NCBI RefSeq assembly: GCF_001405015.1
Contig: NZ_CYZX01000007.1
Span: 91,975-155,974 of the forward strand
Origin: Clostridium disporicum
GTDB lineage: Bacteria > Bacillota > Clostridia > Clostridiales > Clostridiaceae
Direction: 5' to 3'
DNA length: 64,000 bases
The position numbers and the translations under genes are program-made. The notes under the pieces were generated by a model, which saw nothing but the letters and a program-made list of their open reading frames with translations, was not told the origin of the DNA and ran no database searches. Of the stretch, positions 25,190 to 34,811 are shown one piece after another (within the stretch, counting starts at the first letter, position 1; each line of letters opens with the position of its first letter).

Positions 25190-25395
25190 AACAACTTGTT
25201 GTAGAGGCCGCGATTGTCATCAGTACTATAACAGAAAGTTCAAATCTGAGATTTGATAACTTCAATGTATAGGAAAGGGGCCATCGCCGAAATAAATAGA
25301 TAAGAGTCTATTTATTGGGTCTATGTTTAAGAAGCATAGAACTGTCTTATGAGAATTGCCCAATTTTCATAAAGAAGAGCTACATCTTGTTGGGG
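25190..25395 (+). promoter_or_regulatory. Lysine riboswitch (L-box)
   Basis: The five-way junction consensus is recognisable: GTAGAGGCCGCGATTGTCATCAGTA (from 25201), GGAAAGGGGCCATCGCCGAA (near 25272), TTGGGTCTATG with its paired arm, ACTGTCTTATGAGAATTG, and closing GAAGAGCTACATCTTGTTG, whose CTACA and GTTG pair back to the 5' CAAC...TGTAG. Lysine binding should favour the terminator at 25422 and shut down lysA and the genes behind it. Ends are approximate. Confidence 0.95.
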
Positions 25396-25421
25396 CAGAA
25401 GGTTTTGTTTTATATTGTTTT

Positions 25422-25464
25422 AAAACAGTCATGAGTACCTTTTGCTCATGACTGTTTTTTATTT
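25422..25464 (+). terminator. Lysine riboswitch terminator
   Basis: AAAACAGTCATGAG (25422-25435) pairs with CTCATGACTGTTTT (25445-25458), followed by TTATTT. It is the expression platform of the L-box. Confidence 0.92.
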
Positions 25465-25508
25465 ACTAACTTATATAAGTTGAATTTTAGTAAATAGGAG
25501 GATATAAC

Positions 25509-26810
25509 ATGAATTTATTTGGAACTATGAAAAAAAATCAAAATGGTAATTTAGAAATAGGTAATTGTGATGTTGTTTATCTAGCAAAAGAATATGGAAC
25601 TCCGTTATATGTAGTTGATGAAGAGTTAGTAAGAAGAAACTGTAGAGTTTTTAATGATAATTTTAAAGGAAAAGGAATTAAAACAGAAGTAATATATGCC
25701 TCAAAGGCATTTTTAAACTTAGCGATTTGCAAGGTAATAGAAGAAGAAGGGTTATCTCTTGATGTAGTTTCAGGAGGGGAACTTTACACGGCTATTAGAA
25801 GTAAATTTCCATTAAGTAGGGTTTACATGCATGGAAATAATAAAACAGAAGAAGAGTTAAGATTGGCTATAGAATCAGGTATAGGAAGAATAGTAGTTGA
25901 TAATAGAGATGAATTAGATTTAATTGAATATTTATGTAATGAATTAGATAAAAAAATTGAAGTTCTTTTAAGAGTAAATCCAGGAGTAGATGCTCACACC
26001 CATGAATATATACAAACATCTAAAAATGATTCAAAATTTGGAGAATCTATATTTAGTGAAGATATATATGAAGTAGTAAGAAAATTTATGAATAGTGAAA
26101 GGGTTACTTTAAGAGGATTTCATTGTCATATAGGATCACAAATATTTCAGGAAACATCTTTTTATATGAGTGTTTCAGTTATGGTTGATTTTATTAGCAA
26201 AATAAAAGAAAAATGTGATTTTATTACTAGAGAATTAAATATGGGTGGAGGCTTTGGAGTTTACTATTCTGATGGAGATGTACCTATAGAATTAAGTAAT
26301 TTCTTAAATAACATGGTGATATCAATTAAAGAAGAATGTGAAAAGCATAATTTATTAATACCTAAAATAATGATAGAACCAGGAAGATCAATTATTGCAA
26401 ATGCAGGTACAACGTTATATAAGGTTGGTGGAACAAAAAAGACTTACGGTGATAAAAATTATATTTTTGTTGATGGAGGAATGACAGATAATATCAGAAC
26501 TGCATTGTATGATGCAAAGTATGAAGCTGTAGTAGCTAATAAGTTCGATAATAAGGAAAAAATTGAATATACGATAGCTGGAAAATGCTGTGAATCAGGA
26601 GATATTATAGTTAAGGATATAATGCTTCCTAAAGTTGAAAGAAATGATATTTTAGCTGTTCTAAGTACTGGGGCTTATAATTATTCAATGGCTAGTAATT
26701 ATAATAGGATACCTAGACCAGCAGTTGTATTTGTAAGGGATGGTATAGCGAGAATAGCAGTTAAAAGAGAGAGTTATGAAGATATTTTAAAAAATGATGT
26801 AATGTTTTAA
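25509..26810 (+). CDS. lysA: Diaminopimelate decarboxylase
   Basis: LysA decarboxylates meso-diaminopimelate to lysine, the last step of the pathway. The 433-residue length is normal. The PLP lysine is K66 in YASKAFLN. Other group IV decarboxylase motifs are FHCHIGSQI, NMGGGFGVYY (the Gly-rich phosphate site), EPGRSI, and GKCCESGDI with the catalytic cysteine. The start follows TAGGAGGATATAAC. It is the first gene after the lysine riboswitch, an unusual order in that the last enzyme is encoded first. lysC follows after 79 nt with its own GGGGGC ribosome site. Confidence 0.97.
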   Translation: MNLFGTMKKNQNGNLEIGNCDVVYLAKEYGTPLYVVDEELVRRNCRVFNDNFKGKGIKTEVIYASKAFLNLAICKVIEEEGLSLDVVSGGELYTAIRSKFPLSRVYMHGNNKTEEELRLAIESGIGRIVVDNRDELDLIEYLCNELDKKIEVLLRVNPGVDAHTHEYIQTSKNDSKFGESIFSEDIYEVVRKFMNSERVTLRGFHCHIGSQIFQETSFYMSVSVMVDFISKIKEKCDFITRELNMGGGFGVYYSDGDVPIELSNFLNNMVISIKEECEKHNLLIPKIMIEPGRSIIANAGTTLYKVGGTKKTYGDKNYIFVDGGMTDNIRTALYDAKYEAVVANKFDNKEKIEYTIAGKCCESGDIIVKDIMLPKVERNDILAVLSTGAYNYSMASNYNRIPRPAVVFVRDGIARIAVKRESYEDILKNDVMF

Positions 26811-26889
26811 TAAGAATTTATGTTTTTTATTTAAAGTTACATTTTGATAAAGAGAGAAGATATTTCATATTATTAAAGGGGGCAATGAA

Positions 26890-28095
26890 ATGAATATTGT
26901 AGTACAAAAATATGGGGGCACTTCAGTAGGAAGTATTGAAAAAATTAAGTTTGTGGCTAGAAGAGTTATTAACGAAAAGGAAAAAGGAAATGAAGTGGTT
27001 GTTGTAGTTTCTGCAATGGGGAAGACAACAGATAATCTTATAAATATGTCTAAAGAGATTTGTAATAATCCTAATAAAAGAGAATTAGATATGTTGCTAT
27101 CTACAGGTGAACAGATGTCTATATCATTATTATCTATGGCTTTAGAGGCCGAAGGTTATAAATCTATATCACTAACAGGGTTTCAAGCGGGCATTAAAAC
27201 ACAAGGTATTCATACAAAAAATAAAATAGCAGATATTGACGTTAGGAAGGTAAAAAAATATTTACAAGAAGGAAAAATTGTAGTAGTAGCAGGTTTTCAA
27301 GGAATTAATGAAGATGGAGATATAACTACTTTAGGTAGAGGTGGATCAGACACTACAGCTGTTGCAATAGCTGCAAAACTAAAGTGTCCTTGCAAGATTT
27401 ATACAGATGTAGATGGAATATATTCTATAGATCCTAGAGTATATAAAGAAGCAAAGAAAATTGATTATATAAGCTATGAAGAAATGATGGAAATGGCATC
27501 ATTAGGTGCAGGGGTTATGGATGCGAGAGCTGTTGAAATAGGGTGTAAATATAATGTACCAATTTATGTATCATTAAATACTGGTGATGTAAAAGGAACA
27601 TGGATAAAGGAGTATGATGAGAGAATGGAAGAAAGAGTTATTACTGGACTTACAATTAGTGAAAATAATTTAATGATTACTATAAATAATGTGTTATTTA
27701 AATCAAATAATATAGCAACGATTTTTGAAAGATTAGCACAAAATTTTATAAACATAGATATGATAAGTCAGACAGCACCTGCGAATGGATATGTTAATGT
27801 TTCATTTACTGCAAGCAAAGATGATTTAGAAACTATAAAAGATGTTATAACAAAAATTAAAGATGAAATTTTAGGTATTAATATATCTGTTGAATTAAAT
27901 ATAACTAAAGTATCTGTTATAGGAATAGGGATGATGAATCAAAGTGGAGTAACTGCAAAGGTATTTAAGATTTTTGCTGAAAATAATATAGAATTTAAAC
28001 AAGTTACAACTTCAGAGATAAGTATATCATTTGCTATTGATTCTAAGGACAAGCAAAAAGCAGCAAATATTCTAGCAAAAGAATTAAATTTATAA
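26890..28095 (+). CDS. lysC: Aspartate kinase (monofunctional)
   Basis: Aspartokinase phosphorylates aspartate and commits carbon to the lysine, threonine and methionine branches. The 401-residue protein starts QKYGGTSVGS and has the substrate-binding STGEQMS and the TTLGRGGSDTTAVAIAAKL and YTDVDGIYSIDPRV blocks. Two ACT domains lie in the last 150 residues (from about ITGLTISENNLMITI). Family enzymes of this type are feedback-inhibited through the ACT domains. Position in a lysine-riboswitch operon suggests a lysine-specific isozyme. No dehydrogenase fusion is present. Confidence 0.95.
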   Translation: MNIVVQKYGGTSVGSIEKIKFVARRVINEKEKGNEVVVVVSAMGKTTDNLINMSKEICNNPNKRELDMLLSTGEQMSISLLSMALEAEGYKSISLTGFQAGIKTQGIHTKNKIADIDVRKVKKYLQEGKIVVVAGFQGINEDGDITTLGRGGSDTTAVAIAAKLKCPCKIYTDVDGIYSIDPRVYKEAKKIDYISYEEMMEMASLGAGVMDARAVEIGCKYNVPIYVSLNTGDVKGTWIKEYDERMEERVITGLTISENNLMITINNVLFKSNNIATIFERLAQNFINIDMISQTAPANGYVNVSFTASKDDLETIKDVITKIKDEILGINISVELNITKVSVIGIGMMNQSGVTAKVFKIFAENNIEFKQVTTSEISISFAIDSKDKQKAANILAKELNL

Positions 28096-28158
28096 GTTAA
28101 AATTTAAATAATCTATTGGAATACTTAAAGATATTTGAATAGAATAGTGGGGGCAAAG

Positions 28159-28992
28159 ATGATTAAGTTTCAAAAATTTCATGGAACAGGAAATGATTTT
28201 ATAATTTTAAAAGAAAGAGATTTGAATTTTGAAGATTATAGTGAGTTGGCTAAGAAAGTTTGCAATAGACATTATGGAATTGGGGCAGATGGAATGATTA
28301 TTGTATCAGAATCAACTAAGGCTGATATAAGAATGAAGTTTTATAATGCAGATGGATCTATAGCTAGTATGTGTGGAAATGGTATACGATGTTTTTCAAA
28401 ATTTGTTTATGAAAATGGAATTGTAAAAGGAAAAAACTTTAATGTGGAGACTTTAGCGGGAATTATGAAGCCGGAAGTGATAGTGGAAGATGGTAAAGTA
28501 AATTTCGTAAAAGTAAATTTAGGCAAACCTATTTTTGTATCAAGTGAAATACCAGTAAGTAATGGTAATAAATATTTTATTAATGAAGAAATTAGTGTAG
28601 ATGGAAGCTGCTTTAAGATAAGTTCTTTAGTAGTTGGAACGATTCATACAGTATTATTTGTTGATGATTTTAATGATTTAGATATAAAAGCAGTTGGACG
28701 AGCAATAGAATATAATGATATATTTCCAATAAAAACAAATGTTAATTTTTGCAAGGTAATTGATCATAAAAATATAGAAGTAATCACATGGGAAAAAGGT
28801 GTTGGGATTACTCTTGCTTGTGGAACAGGAGCTGCATCATCAGCAGTTATAAGCTCAATTTTAAAAGGTTGTGATAAAAAGATAAATGTAAAAGTACTAG
28901 GTGGTAATCTTATAATTGAGCAAAAAGATGATGAAATATTTATGACAGGGCCTGCAGAGTTTATTTGTAGTGGAGAATATAATTTTAGATAG
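28159..28992 (+). CDS. dapF: Diaminopimelate epimerase
   Basis: DapF converts LL- to meso-diaminopimelate. The ATG at 28159 lies 6 nt after GTGGGGG and gives 277 residues starting MIKFQKFHGTGNDF; the frame from 28135 has no SD. Both catalytic cysteines are present: C72 in MCGNGIRCF and C221 in LACGTGAASS, in the symmetric two-domain arrangement. The conserved EYNDIFPIKTNVNF block lies between. It is the third gene of the lysine operon, followed after 26 nt by the deacetylase gene. The product also feeds peptidoglycan if the wall is of the mDAP type. Confidence 0.95.
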   Translation: MIKFQKFHGTGNDFIILKERDLNFEDYSELAKKVCNRHYGIGADGMIIVSESTKADIRMKFYNADGSIASMCGNGIRCFSKFVYENGIVKGKNFNVETLAGIMKPEVIVEDGKVNFVKVNLGKPIFVSSEIPVSNGNKYFINEEISVDGSCFKISSLVVGTIHTVLFVDDFNDLDIKAVGRAIEYNDIFPIKTNVNFCKVIDHKNIEVITWEKGVGITLACGTGAASSAVISSILKGCDKKINVKVLGGNLIIEQKDDEIFMTGPAEFICSGEYNFR

Positions 28993-29018
28993 AGAAAATA
29001 GTTAAAGGGTGTGTTTAA

Positions 29019-30167
29019 ATGTTTTTTGAGAAAGAAAAGTTTATTGATGAAGTAAGATTATATAGAAGAGAGCTGCATAGAATTCCTGAAATAGGGTTTT
29101 GTGAAGTAAATACTTCTAAATATATAAGAGAAAAATTAGAAAGCTTTGGTTACGAGGTAAAATCTGTAGCAAAAACTGGTCTTATAGCATTTAGACAAGG
29201 AGAAATTTCAGAGGAGTCTATAGCATTTAGAGCTGATATAGATGGGTTAAAAATTTTAGAAGAAACTAATGTATTTTTCCAGTCGGAAAATGTTGATTAC
29301 ATGCATGCTTGTGGACATGATGGACATATGTCTATTTTATTAGGATTTGCTCATTATATATCTACTATTAAGTCAGTAAATAAAGGGATATTATTTATAT
29401 TTCAACCAGCTGAAGAGGGGCCTGGTGGAGCAGAAGTTATTATTAATGAAGGGGTTTTAGATCATTACAATGTTAAACATGTTTTTGGACTTCATTTATT
29501 TCCTGGATTGAATGAAGGTGAAATAGGTATAAAAGCTGGCCCAATGATGGCACAAACTGCGGAGTTTGATATAGATATAAAAGCAGAAAGTGGACATGGA
29601 GCAGCACCACATAAAGCCAATGATGGAATAATAGTAGCGGCTCAATTGATTAACTCTTTCCAAAGTATAATAAGTAGAAATATTAATCCAATAGAAGGAG
29701 CTGTTTTAACCATAGGTACAATAAATGGAGGAGAAAGACGTAATATAATAGCTGAAAATATTAGGCTAGAGGGGACATTAAGAGCTTTTGATAAAGAGGT
29801 ATATTCTAAAATTAAAAGTAGAATGAGTGATATATGTAAGGGGCTGGAAACTATGTTTAACGTAAATATAAACATTGAATTTAGAGATATGTATCCAGCA
29901 GTAAGAAATGATAGAAAATTATTAAGAAGTTTAATTAAATTTTTACCGGAAGAAAGATTAGTAGATATCGATCCAATGATGCTAGCAGAAGATTTTGCTT
30001 ATTATCAAGAAGCGGTGCCTAGCTTGTTTTTTATGCTTGGAGTTAAAAATGAGGAGTTAGGATATACACATCAACTTCATAATTCAAAGTTTAATTTCAA
30101 TGAAGAAGTTTTGGTAGAAGGAATGGAACTTTATCATAAAATCTGTGAAGGATTAAATGTTTATTAA
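29019..30167 (+). CDS. dapL: M20D amidohydrolase, probable N-acetyldiaminopimelate deacetylase
   Basis: This 382-residue M20D-type metallo-amidohydrolase has the metal-site motifs RADIDGL, HACGHDGHM and FQPAEEGPGGAE, the dimerisation-domain histidine in SGHGAAPHKAND, and AEDFAYYQ near the C-terminus. By motif it could be any N-acyl-amino-acid hydrolase. The operon also encodes DapH and a class III aminotransferase, and the one step otherwise missing is removal of the acetyl group from N-acetyl-LL-DAP. I therefore assign it to that step; the dapL symbol follows Bacillus usage for this deacetylase. The start follows AAAGGGTGTGTTTA. Confidence 0.82.
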   Translation: MFFEKEKFIDEVRLYRRELHRIPEIGFCEVNTSKYIREKLESFGYEVKSVAKTGLIAFRQGEISEESIAFRADIDGLKILEETNVFFQSENVDYMHACGHDGHMSILLGFAHYISTIKSVNKGILFIFQPAEEGPGGAEVIINEGVLDHYNVKHVFGLHLFPGLNEGEIGIKAGPMMAQTAEFDIDIKAESGHGAAPHKANDGIIVAAQLINSFQSIISRNINPIEGAVLTIGTINGGERRNIIAENIRLEGTLRAFDKEVYSKIKSRMSDICKGLETMFNVNINIEFRDMYPAVRNDRKLLRSLIKFLPEERLVDIDPMMLAEDFAYYQEAVPSLFFMLGVKNEELGYTHQLHNSKFNFNEEVLVEGMELYHKICEGLNVY

Positions 30168-30197
30168 ATATTAAGATTAATTGGGGTGGAATATAAA

Positions 30198-31190
30198 ATG
30201 AAAAAAGCAAATCTAGCAATAGTTGGTGCAACTGGAATGGTTGGAAGAACATTTTTAAAAGTATTAGAGGAGAAAAAATTTCCTATAAATAATATATATT
30301 TATTTGCATCAAAAAAATCAGCAGGTAAGAGTGTTAAGTTTTTAGGTAGAGATATTATAGTTGAAGAATTAAATCATGATTCTTTTAAAAGAGATATAGA
30401 TATTGCTTTATTTTCAGCAGGTGGTGAAATAAGCAAAGAATATGCTCCAATAGCAAGAGAAAATGGAGTTGTAGTTGTTGATAACAGTAGTGCTTGGAGA
30501 ATGGATAAAGATATTCCACTAGTAGTTCCAGAGGTTAATCCAGAGGATATAAAGTGGAATAACGGAATTATAGCTAATCCAAATTGTTCTACAATTCAAG
30601 CAGTAGTACCTCTTAAAGTTTTACATGATGCTTATAAGATAAAAAGGATTGTTTATTCAACTTATCAAGCAGTATCTGGATCAGGTGTTGGAGGTATAGA
30701 TGATTTAGATAACACAATTAAAGGATTAGAAAATAAAAAGTATCCATATAAGATTGCATATAACTGTCTTCCTCATATAGATAGTTTTATGGATAATGGT
30801 TACACAAAAGAAGAAATAAAAATGATAGAAGAAACTAAAAAGATTTTAAATGATGATACTTTAAGAATTACAGCTACAACTGTTAGAGTACCAGTAAAAT
30901 ATGGTCATAGTATTTCTATAAACGTAGAATTTGAAAAAGACTTTGATGTTGAAGATGTGTTTAAGCTTTTAGAAAATTCAGAAGGAATCATTCTACAAGA
31001 TGATGTTAAAAATAATATTTACCCAATGGCCATAAATTGCGAAGGTAAAGACGAAGTTTTTGTAGGTAGAGTAAGAAGAGATTTTAGTGTAGAAAGTGGA
31101 TTGAATTTATGGGTAGTAGCTGACAATATAAGAAAAGGTGCCGCTACAAATGCAGTGCAAATTGCAGAAATATTAGTGAAAGATATGTAA
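30198..31190 (+). CDS. asd: Aspartate-semialdehyde dehydrogenase
   Basis: Asd reduces aspartyl phosphate to aspartate semialdehyde with NADPH. The ATG at 30198, 9 nt after GGGGTGG, gives 330 residues; the apparent GTG at 30186 lies in the ribosome site. The N-terminal Rossmann motif is GATGMVGRT (10-18), the catalytic cysteine is C130 in ANPNCSTIQ, and SGSGVGG and RVPVKYGHS contain substrate-site residues. The sequence belongs to the Gram-positive type. It is gene five of the operon, between the deacetylase and dapA. Confidence 0.96.
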   Translation: MKKANLAIVGATGMVGRTFLKVLEEKKFPINNIYLFASKKSAGKSVKFLGRDIIVEELNHDSFKRDIDIALFSAGGEISKEYAPIARENGVVVVDNSSAWRMDKDIPLVVPEVNPEDIKWNNGIIANPNCSTIQAVVPLKVLHDAYKIKRIVYSTYQAVSGSGVGGIDDLDNTIKGLENKKYPYKIAYNCLPHIDSFMDNGYTKEEIKMIEETKKILNDDTLRITATTVRVPVKYGHSISINVEFEKDFDVEDVFKLLENSEGIILQDDVKNNIYPMAINCEGKDEVFVGRVRRDFSVESGLNLWVVADNIRKGAATNAVQIAEILVKDM

Positions 31191-31211
31191 AGCTTGAAGG
31201 GGAGAGAAAAT

Positions 31212-32102
31212 ATGAGTTTATTTGAAGGGTCTGGAGTTGCTTTAATAACTCCATTTAAAAATAATAAAGTTGATTATGAAAAGTTATCTGAACTAATAGA
31301 ATTTCATATAGAAAATAAAACAGATTCTATAATAATATGTGGAACTACTGGTGAGTCATCAACTATGAGTGATTATGAGAAAAAAGAAATTATAAAGTTT
31401 ACAGTAGATAAAGTTAATAAGAGAATACCGGTAATAGCTGGTACTGGTGGAAATAATACTAGTTATGCAATTCAGTTAAGTAAATATGCGGAAGAAGTAG
31501 GTGTTGATGGACTTTTATTAGTAACTCCATATTACAATAAAGCTACACAAAAAGGGTTAATAGAGCATTATAATGCAATAGCTACTGAAGTTAATATTCC
31601 TATAATTTTATATAATGTTCCAGGAAGAACTGGAGTAAATATTTTGCCTAAAACTGTATATGAACTTTCTAAAATAAAAAATATAAAAGCTATAAAAGAA
31701 GCTAGCGGTAATATATCACAAGTAGCTGAAATAGCAAGATTATGTGGAGATGAATTTTATATTTATAGTGGAAATGATGATATGATAGTGCCTGTATTAT
31801 CATTAGGGGGAAAAGGGGTTATATCGGTAGTTGCAAATATATTACCAAAAGAAACTCATGATATTGTAATGAAGTATTTAGAAGGTAAAGTTTTGGAGGC
31901 TAGAAATGCTCAACTTAGAATGTTAGATCTTATAAATACTTTATTTATTGAAGTTAATCCGATTCCAGTTAAAACAGCTATGAATATTTTAGGAATGGAA
32001 GTGGGAAATCTTAGGTTGCCTCTAACTGACATGGAAGATAAAAATAAAAAAATATTAATACAAGCTATGGAAGAGTATGGTGTAAGGAATTGGAGGAAAT
32101 AA
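31212..32102 (+). CDS. dapA: 4-Hydroxy-tetrahydrodipicolinate synthase
   Basis: DapA condenses pyruvate with aspartate semialdehyde. The ATG at 31212 follows GAAGGGGAGAG and gives 296 residues; the TTG at 31194 is inside the preceding spacer and lacks an SD. The Schiff-base lysine is K162 in NIKAIKEASGN, the catalytic tyrosine Y134 in YNVPGRTGVN, and the CGTTGESS loop (43-50) carries the threonine pair. It is a TIM-barrel aldolase of normal length. The gene lies 21 nt after asd and 1 nt before dapB. Confidence 0.96.
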   Translation: MSLFEGSGVALITPFKNNKVDYEKLSELIEFHIENKTDSIIICGTTGESSTMSDYEKKEIIKFTVDKVNKRIPVIAGTGGNNTSYAIQLSKYAEEVGVDGLLLVTPYYNKATQKGLIEHYNAIATEVNIPIILYNVPGRTGVNILPKTVYELSKIKNIKAIKEASGNISQVAEIARLCGDEFYIYSGNDDMIVPVLSLGGKGVISVVANILPKETHDIVMKYLEGKVLEARNAQLRMLDLINTLFIEVNPIPVKTAMNILGMEVGNLRLPLTDMEDKNKKILIQAMEEYGVRNWRK

Positions 32103-32103
32103 T

Positions 32104-32859
32104 ATGTTAAAGGTAATATTAAATGGATGTAATGGTGCTATGGGAAGAGCTGTAACAAAAGTAGTTTCAGAAAGCTTAGATGTAGAGATAGTAGCAGGAA
32201 TAGATAAAAATATAGAAATGCATCAAAATAGTTATGAAGTTTTTAATAATATATTTGATTACAAAGGTAAAGCTGATGTAATAATAGATTTTTCACATCC
32301 TAGTTGTTTAGATGATATTTTAAGTTATGGGAAAAAAAATAATACTCCAATGGTAATAGCAACTACAGGATTAAGTAGTGAAGATTATAAAAAAATAGAA
32401 AGTGTAGCAAAAAACGTTCCAATTTTTAAAGCAGCTAATATGTCTCTTGGAGTAAATTTATTAATAGATTTAGTTAAGAAAGCAGCGCTAGCATTACAAG
32501 AAAATTTCGACATTGAAATTATAGAAAAACATCATAATAAAAAAGTAGATGCACCTAGTGGAACTGCTTTAATGATAGCAGATGCTATTAATGAAGAGCT
32601 AGATAATTCGATGGAATACAAATACGGTAGAGAAGGTAAGAAGGCGAAAAGAGAAGAAAAAGAAATTGGTATTCATGCTGTTAGAGGAGGGACTATTCCA
32701 GGAGAGCATACTGTTATTTTTGCAGGATTAGATGAGATATTAGAAGTTAAACATACTGCTTTATCTAAAAATGTATTTGCTAGTGGAGCAGTAAAAGCGG
32801 CAAAATTTATTGTAAATAAAGAGAATGGTTTATATAAAATGGAAGATTTAATGAATTAA
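32104..32859 (+). CDS. dapB: 4-Hydroxy-tetrahydrodipicolinate reductase
   Basis: DapB reduces the DapA product to tetrahydrodipicolinate with NAD(P)H. The 251-residue protein starts MLKVILNGCNGAMGRA with a dinucleotide-binding glycine pattern. It has the catalytic EKHHNKKVDAPSGTA (141-155) with H143/H144 and K147, and a C-terminal AAKFIVNKENGLYKMEDLM. The start is 1 nt after the dapA stop, with the GGAGGAAATA ribosome site inside the end of dapA, so the two are probably translated together. Confidence 0.96.
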   Translation: MLKVILNGCNGAMGRAVTKVVSESLDVEIVAGIDKNIEMHQNSYEVFNNIFDYKGKADVIIDFSHPSCLDDILSYGKKNNTPMVIATTGLSSEDYKKIESVAKNVPIFKAANMSLGVNLLIDLVKKAALALQENFDIEIIEKHHNKKVDAPSGTALMIADAINEELDNSMEYKYGREGKKAKREEKEIGIHAVRGGTIPGEHTVIFAGLDEILEVKHTALSKNVFASGAVKAAKFIVNKENGLYKMEDLMN

Positions 32860-32885
32860 TTTGGTTATAGAAAGGAAGAAAAAAT

Positions 32886-33596
32886 ATGAATAATAATAAT
32901 TTTACAGATCCATATGAAATTGCTAGATTTATAAAGGATGCAAAGAAAGTTACTCCGGTAAAATTATACATAAAAGGAGACATGGATAATATAAACTTTT
33001 CAAATTGTAAAGTTTTTGGATGTGGAGATTCAAGAATAGTCTTTGGTGAATATGAAGTAATAGAGGAAATATTAGAAAATAATGAAGATAAAATAGAATA
33101 TTATGAATTAGAAAATGATAGAAGAAATTCAGCTATACCACTATTAGATATGAAGAATATTCAAGCTAGAATTGAACCAGGAGCACTAATTAGAGATAGA
33201 GTAAGTATTGGGAAAAATGCTGTAATAATGATGGGAGCAGTTATTAATATTGGTGCTGAAATAGGGGAAAATACAATGATTGATATGAATGCAGTAGTAG
33301 GAGCTAGAGGAACTATCGGTAAAAATGTTCACGTTGGTGCAGGTGCTGTAATAGCAGGTGTATTAGAACCACCAAGTAAAACTCCAGTAATAGTAGAAGA
33401 TTATGCTATGATAGGTGCAAATGCAGTTATATTAGAAGGTGTTAGAATAGGTAAGGGAGCAGTAGTAGCTGCAGGATCAGTCGTTATCAATGATGTTGAA
33501 CCTAATACTGTTGTAGCAGGAACTCCTGCAAAGGTAATTAAGGAAAAAGATGATAAGACTGCAGATAAGACTAGAATTTTAGAAGATTTAAGATAA
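32886..33596 (+). CDS. dapH: Tetrahydrodipicolinate N-acetyltransferase
   Basis: This left-handed parallel beta-helix acyltransferase has 236 residues, the length of the Bacillus acetyl-type enzyme. The N-terminal DapH domain (DPYEIARFIKDAKKVTPVK) is followed by hexapeptide repeats from about residue 90 to 200 (IGKNAVIMMGAVINIG, IGENTMIDMNAVVG, IGKNVHVGAGAVIAG, IGKGAVVAAGSVV). It acetylates tetrahydrodipicolinate and so commits the pathway to the acetyl rather than the succinyl branch. The start follows AAAGGAAG. The aminotransferase gene follows 30 nt on. A long antisense frame over it is a shadow. Confidence 0.95.
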   Translation: MNNNNFTDPYEIARFIKDAKKVTPVKLYIKGDMDNINFSNCKVFGCGDSRIVFGEYEVIEEILENNEDKIEYYELENDRRNSAIPLLDMKNIQARIEPGALIRDRVSIGKNAVIMMGAVINIGAEIGENTMIDMNAVVGARGTIGKNVHVGAGAVIAGVLEPPSKTPVIVEDYAMIGANAVILEGVRIGKGAVVAAGSVVINDVEPNTVVAGTPAKVIKEKDDKTADKTRILEDLR

Positions 33597-33626
33597 ATAT
33601 CTTTTACACCATAAGGGGGCAGAAAA

Positions 33627-34811
33627 ATGGGGACTTTGCATGATAATGACAAAAAGTATATATTAAATCTTTATAATAGATTAAATTTAGAAGTGGAAAG
33701 AGCAGATGGAGTATATCTATATGATAAGAATAATAATAAATATTTAGATATGTATAGTGGCATATCTGTTAACAATTTAGGGTATGACAAAGAAATTGCT
33801 AATGTAATAAAAAATCAAGTAGATAAGTATATTCATTTATCTAATTACTTTGTTTCAGAGCCAACAGTAAATTTAGCTAAACTATTAGTAGATAATTCTT
33901 TTGCATCAAAAGTATATTTTTCAAATTCAGGGACAGAGGCTAATGAAGCAGCAATAAAATTATGTAGAAAATATGGAAGAAAGATTAATGATAATAAAAT
34001 TGAGATATTATCTGCGTTAAATTCATTTCATGGAAGAACTTATGGAGGATTAACACTAACAGGTCAAGAAAAGTATCAAAACGATTTTAAGCCTTTACTT
34101 TCTGGAGTAAATTATTTTGAATTTAATAATATAGAGTCTTTAAGAGAGAAAGTAAGTGAAAATACTTGTGCAGTTTTCTTAGAGGTAATTCAAGGTGAAG
34201 GTGGAATAGTAGAAGTATCTCAAGAGTTTATGAATGAATTAGTAAAGTTGTCAAAGACGCATAACTTTCTAATTGTCATAGATGAAATTCAAACTGGTAT
34301 AGGAAGAAGTGGAGATTTATTTGCTTTTGAAAAATACAATATTACTCCTGATATAGTTACATTAGCAAAATCTATAGGTGGAGGATTACCTTTAGGTGCA
34401 ATGTTAGTTAATGAAAAATTAGAGGAAGTGTTAAAGGTTGGAGACCATGGAAGTACCTTTGGAGGGAATCCAGTAGCTTGTGCAGCTGGGGCGTACGTTT
34501 TAGATAAAATAGTAAATACAGATTTATTAAAAGAGGTAAAGGAAAAAAGTAATTATCTTTTAAATGAGCTAGAAAATATTAAAGAAGAATTCCCAACATT
34601 AATTAAAGAAATTAGAGGTAGGGGAATGATGATAGGTATAGATGTAGGAGAAAATGCTATAGCAATAAGAGATTGTGCTCTAGATAATAGATTACTATTA
34701 AACGTGACTAACAAAACTATTATTAGATTATTACCATCCCTTTGTATAAGTAATAGTGAGATTAATGAGTTTTTAGAAAAATTTAGAGAAGTATTAAAAA
34801 GCTTCATATAA
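33627..34811 (+). CDS. Class III aminotransferase, probable N-acetyldiaminopimelate aminotransferase
   Basis: This 394-residue PLP enzyme of the acetylornithine aminotransferase family has SGTEANE (101-107), the PLP aspartate D219 in VIDEIQTGIGR and the PLP lysine K248 in TLAKSIGGG. The start follows AAGGGGGCAG. It is usually labelled ArgD-like, but its operon holds every other lysine gene and no arginine genes. The expected job is amination of N-acetyl-2-amino-6-oxopimelate by glutamate. It might also serve arginine synthesis, as some of these enzymes are bifunctional. It is the last gene; a strong terminator overlaps its stop. Confidence 0.85.
   Translation: MGTLHDNDKKYILNLYNRLNLEVERADGVYLYDKNNNKYLDMYSGISVNNLGYDKEIANVIKNQVDKYIHLSNYFVSEPTVNLAKLLVDNSFASKVYFSNSGTEANEAAIKLCRKYGRKINDNKIEILSALNSFHGRTYGGLTLTGQEKYQNDFKPLLSGVNYFEFNNIESLREKVSENTCAVFLEVIQGEGGIVEVSQEFMNELVKLSKTHNFLIVIDEIQTGIGRSGDLFAFEKYNITPDIVTLAKSIGGGLPLGAMLVNEKLEEVLKVGDHGSTFGGNPVACAAGAYVLDKIVNTDLLKEVKEKSNYLLNELENIKEEFPTLIKEIRGRGMMIGIDVGENAIAIRDCALDNRLLLNVTNKTIIRLLPSLCISNSEINEFLEKFREVLKSFI

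Noticed and set aside
33627..34811. Arginine biosynthesis gene argD
   Set aside because: Sequence fits the acetylornithine aminotransferase family, but all neighbours are lysine genes under a lysine riboswitch and no arg gene is present, so the lysine role is preferred.
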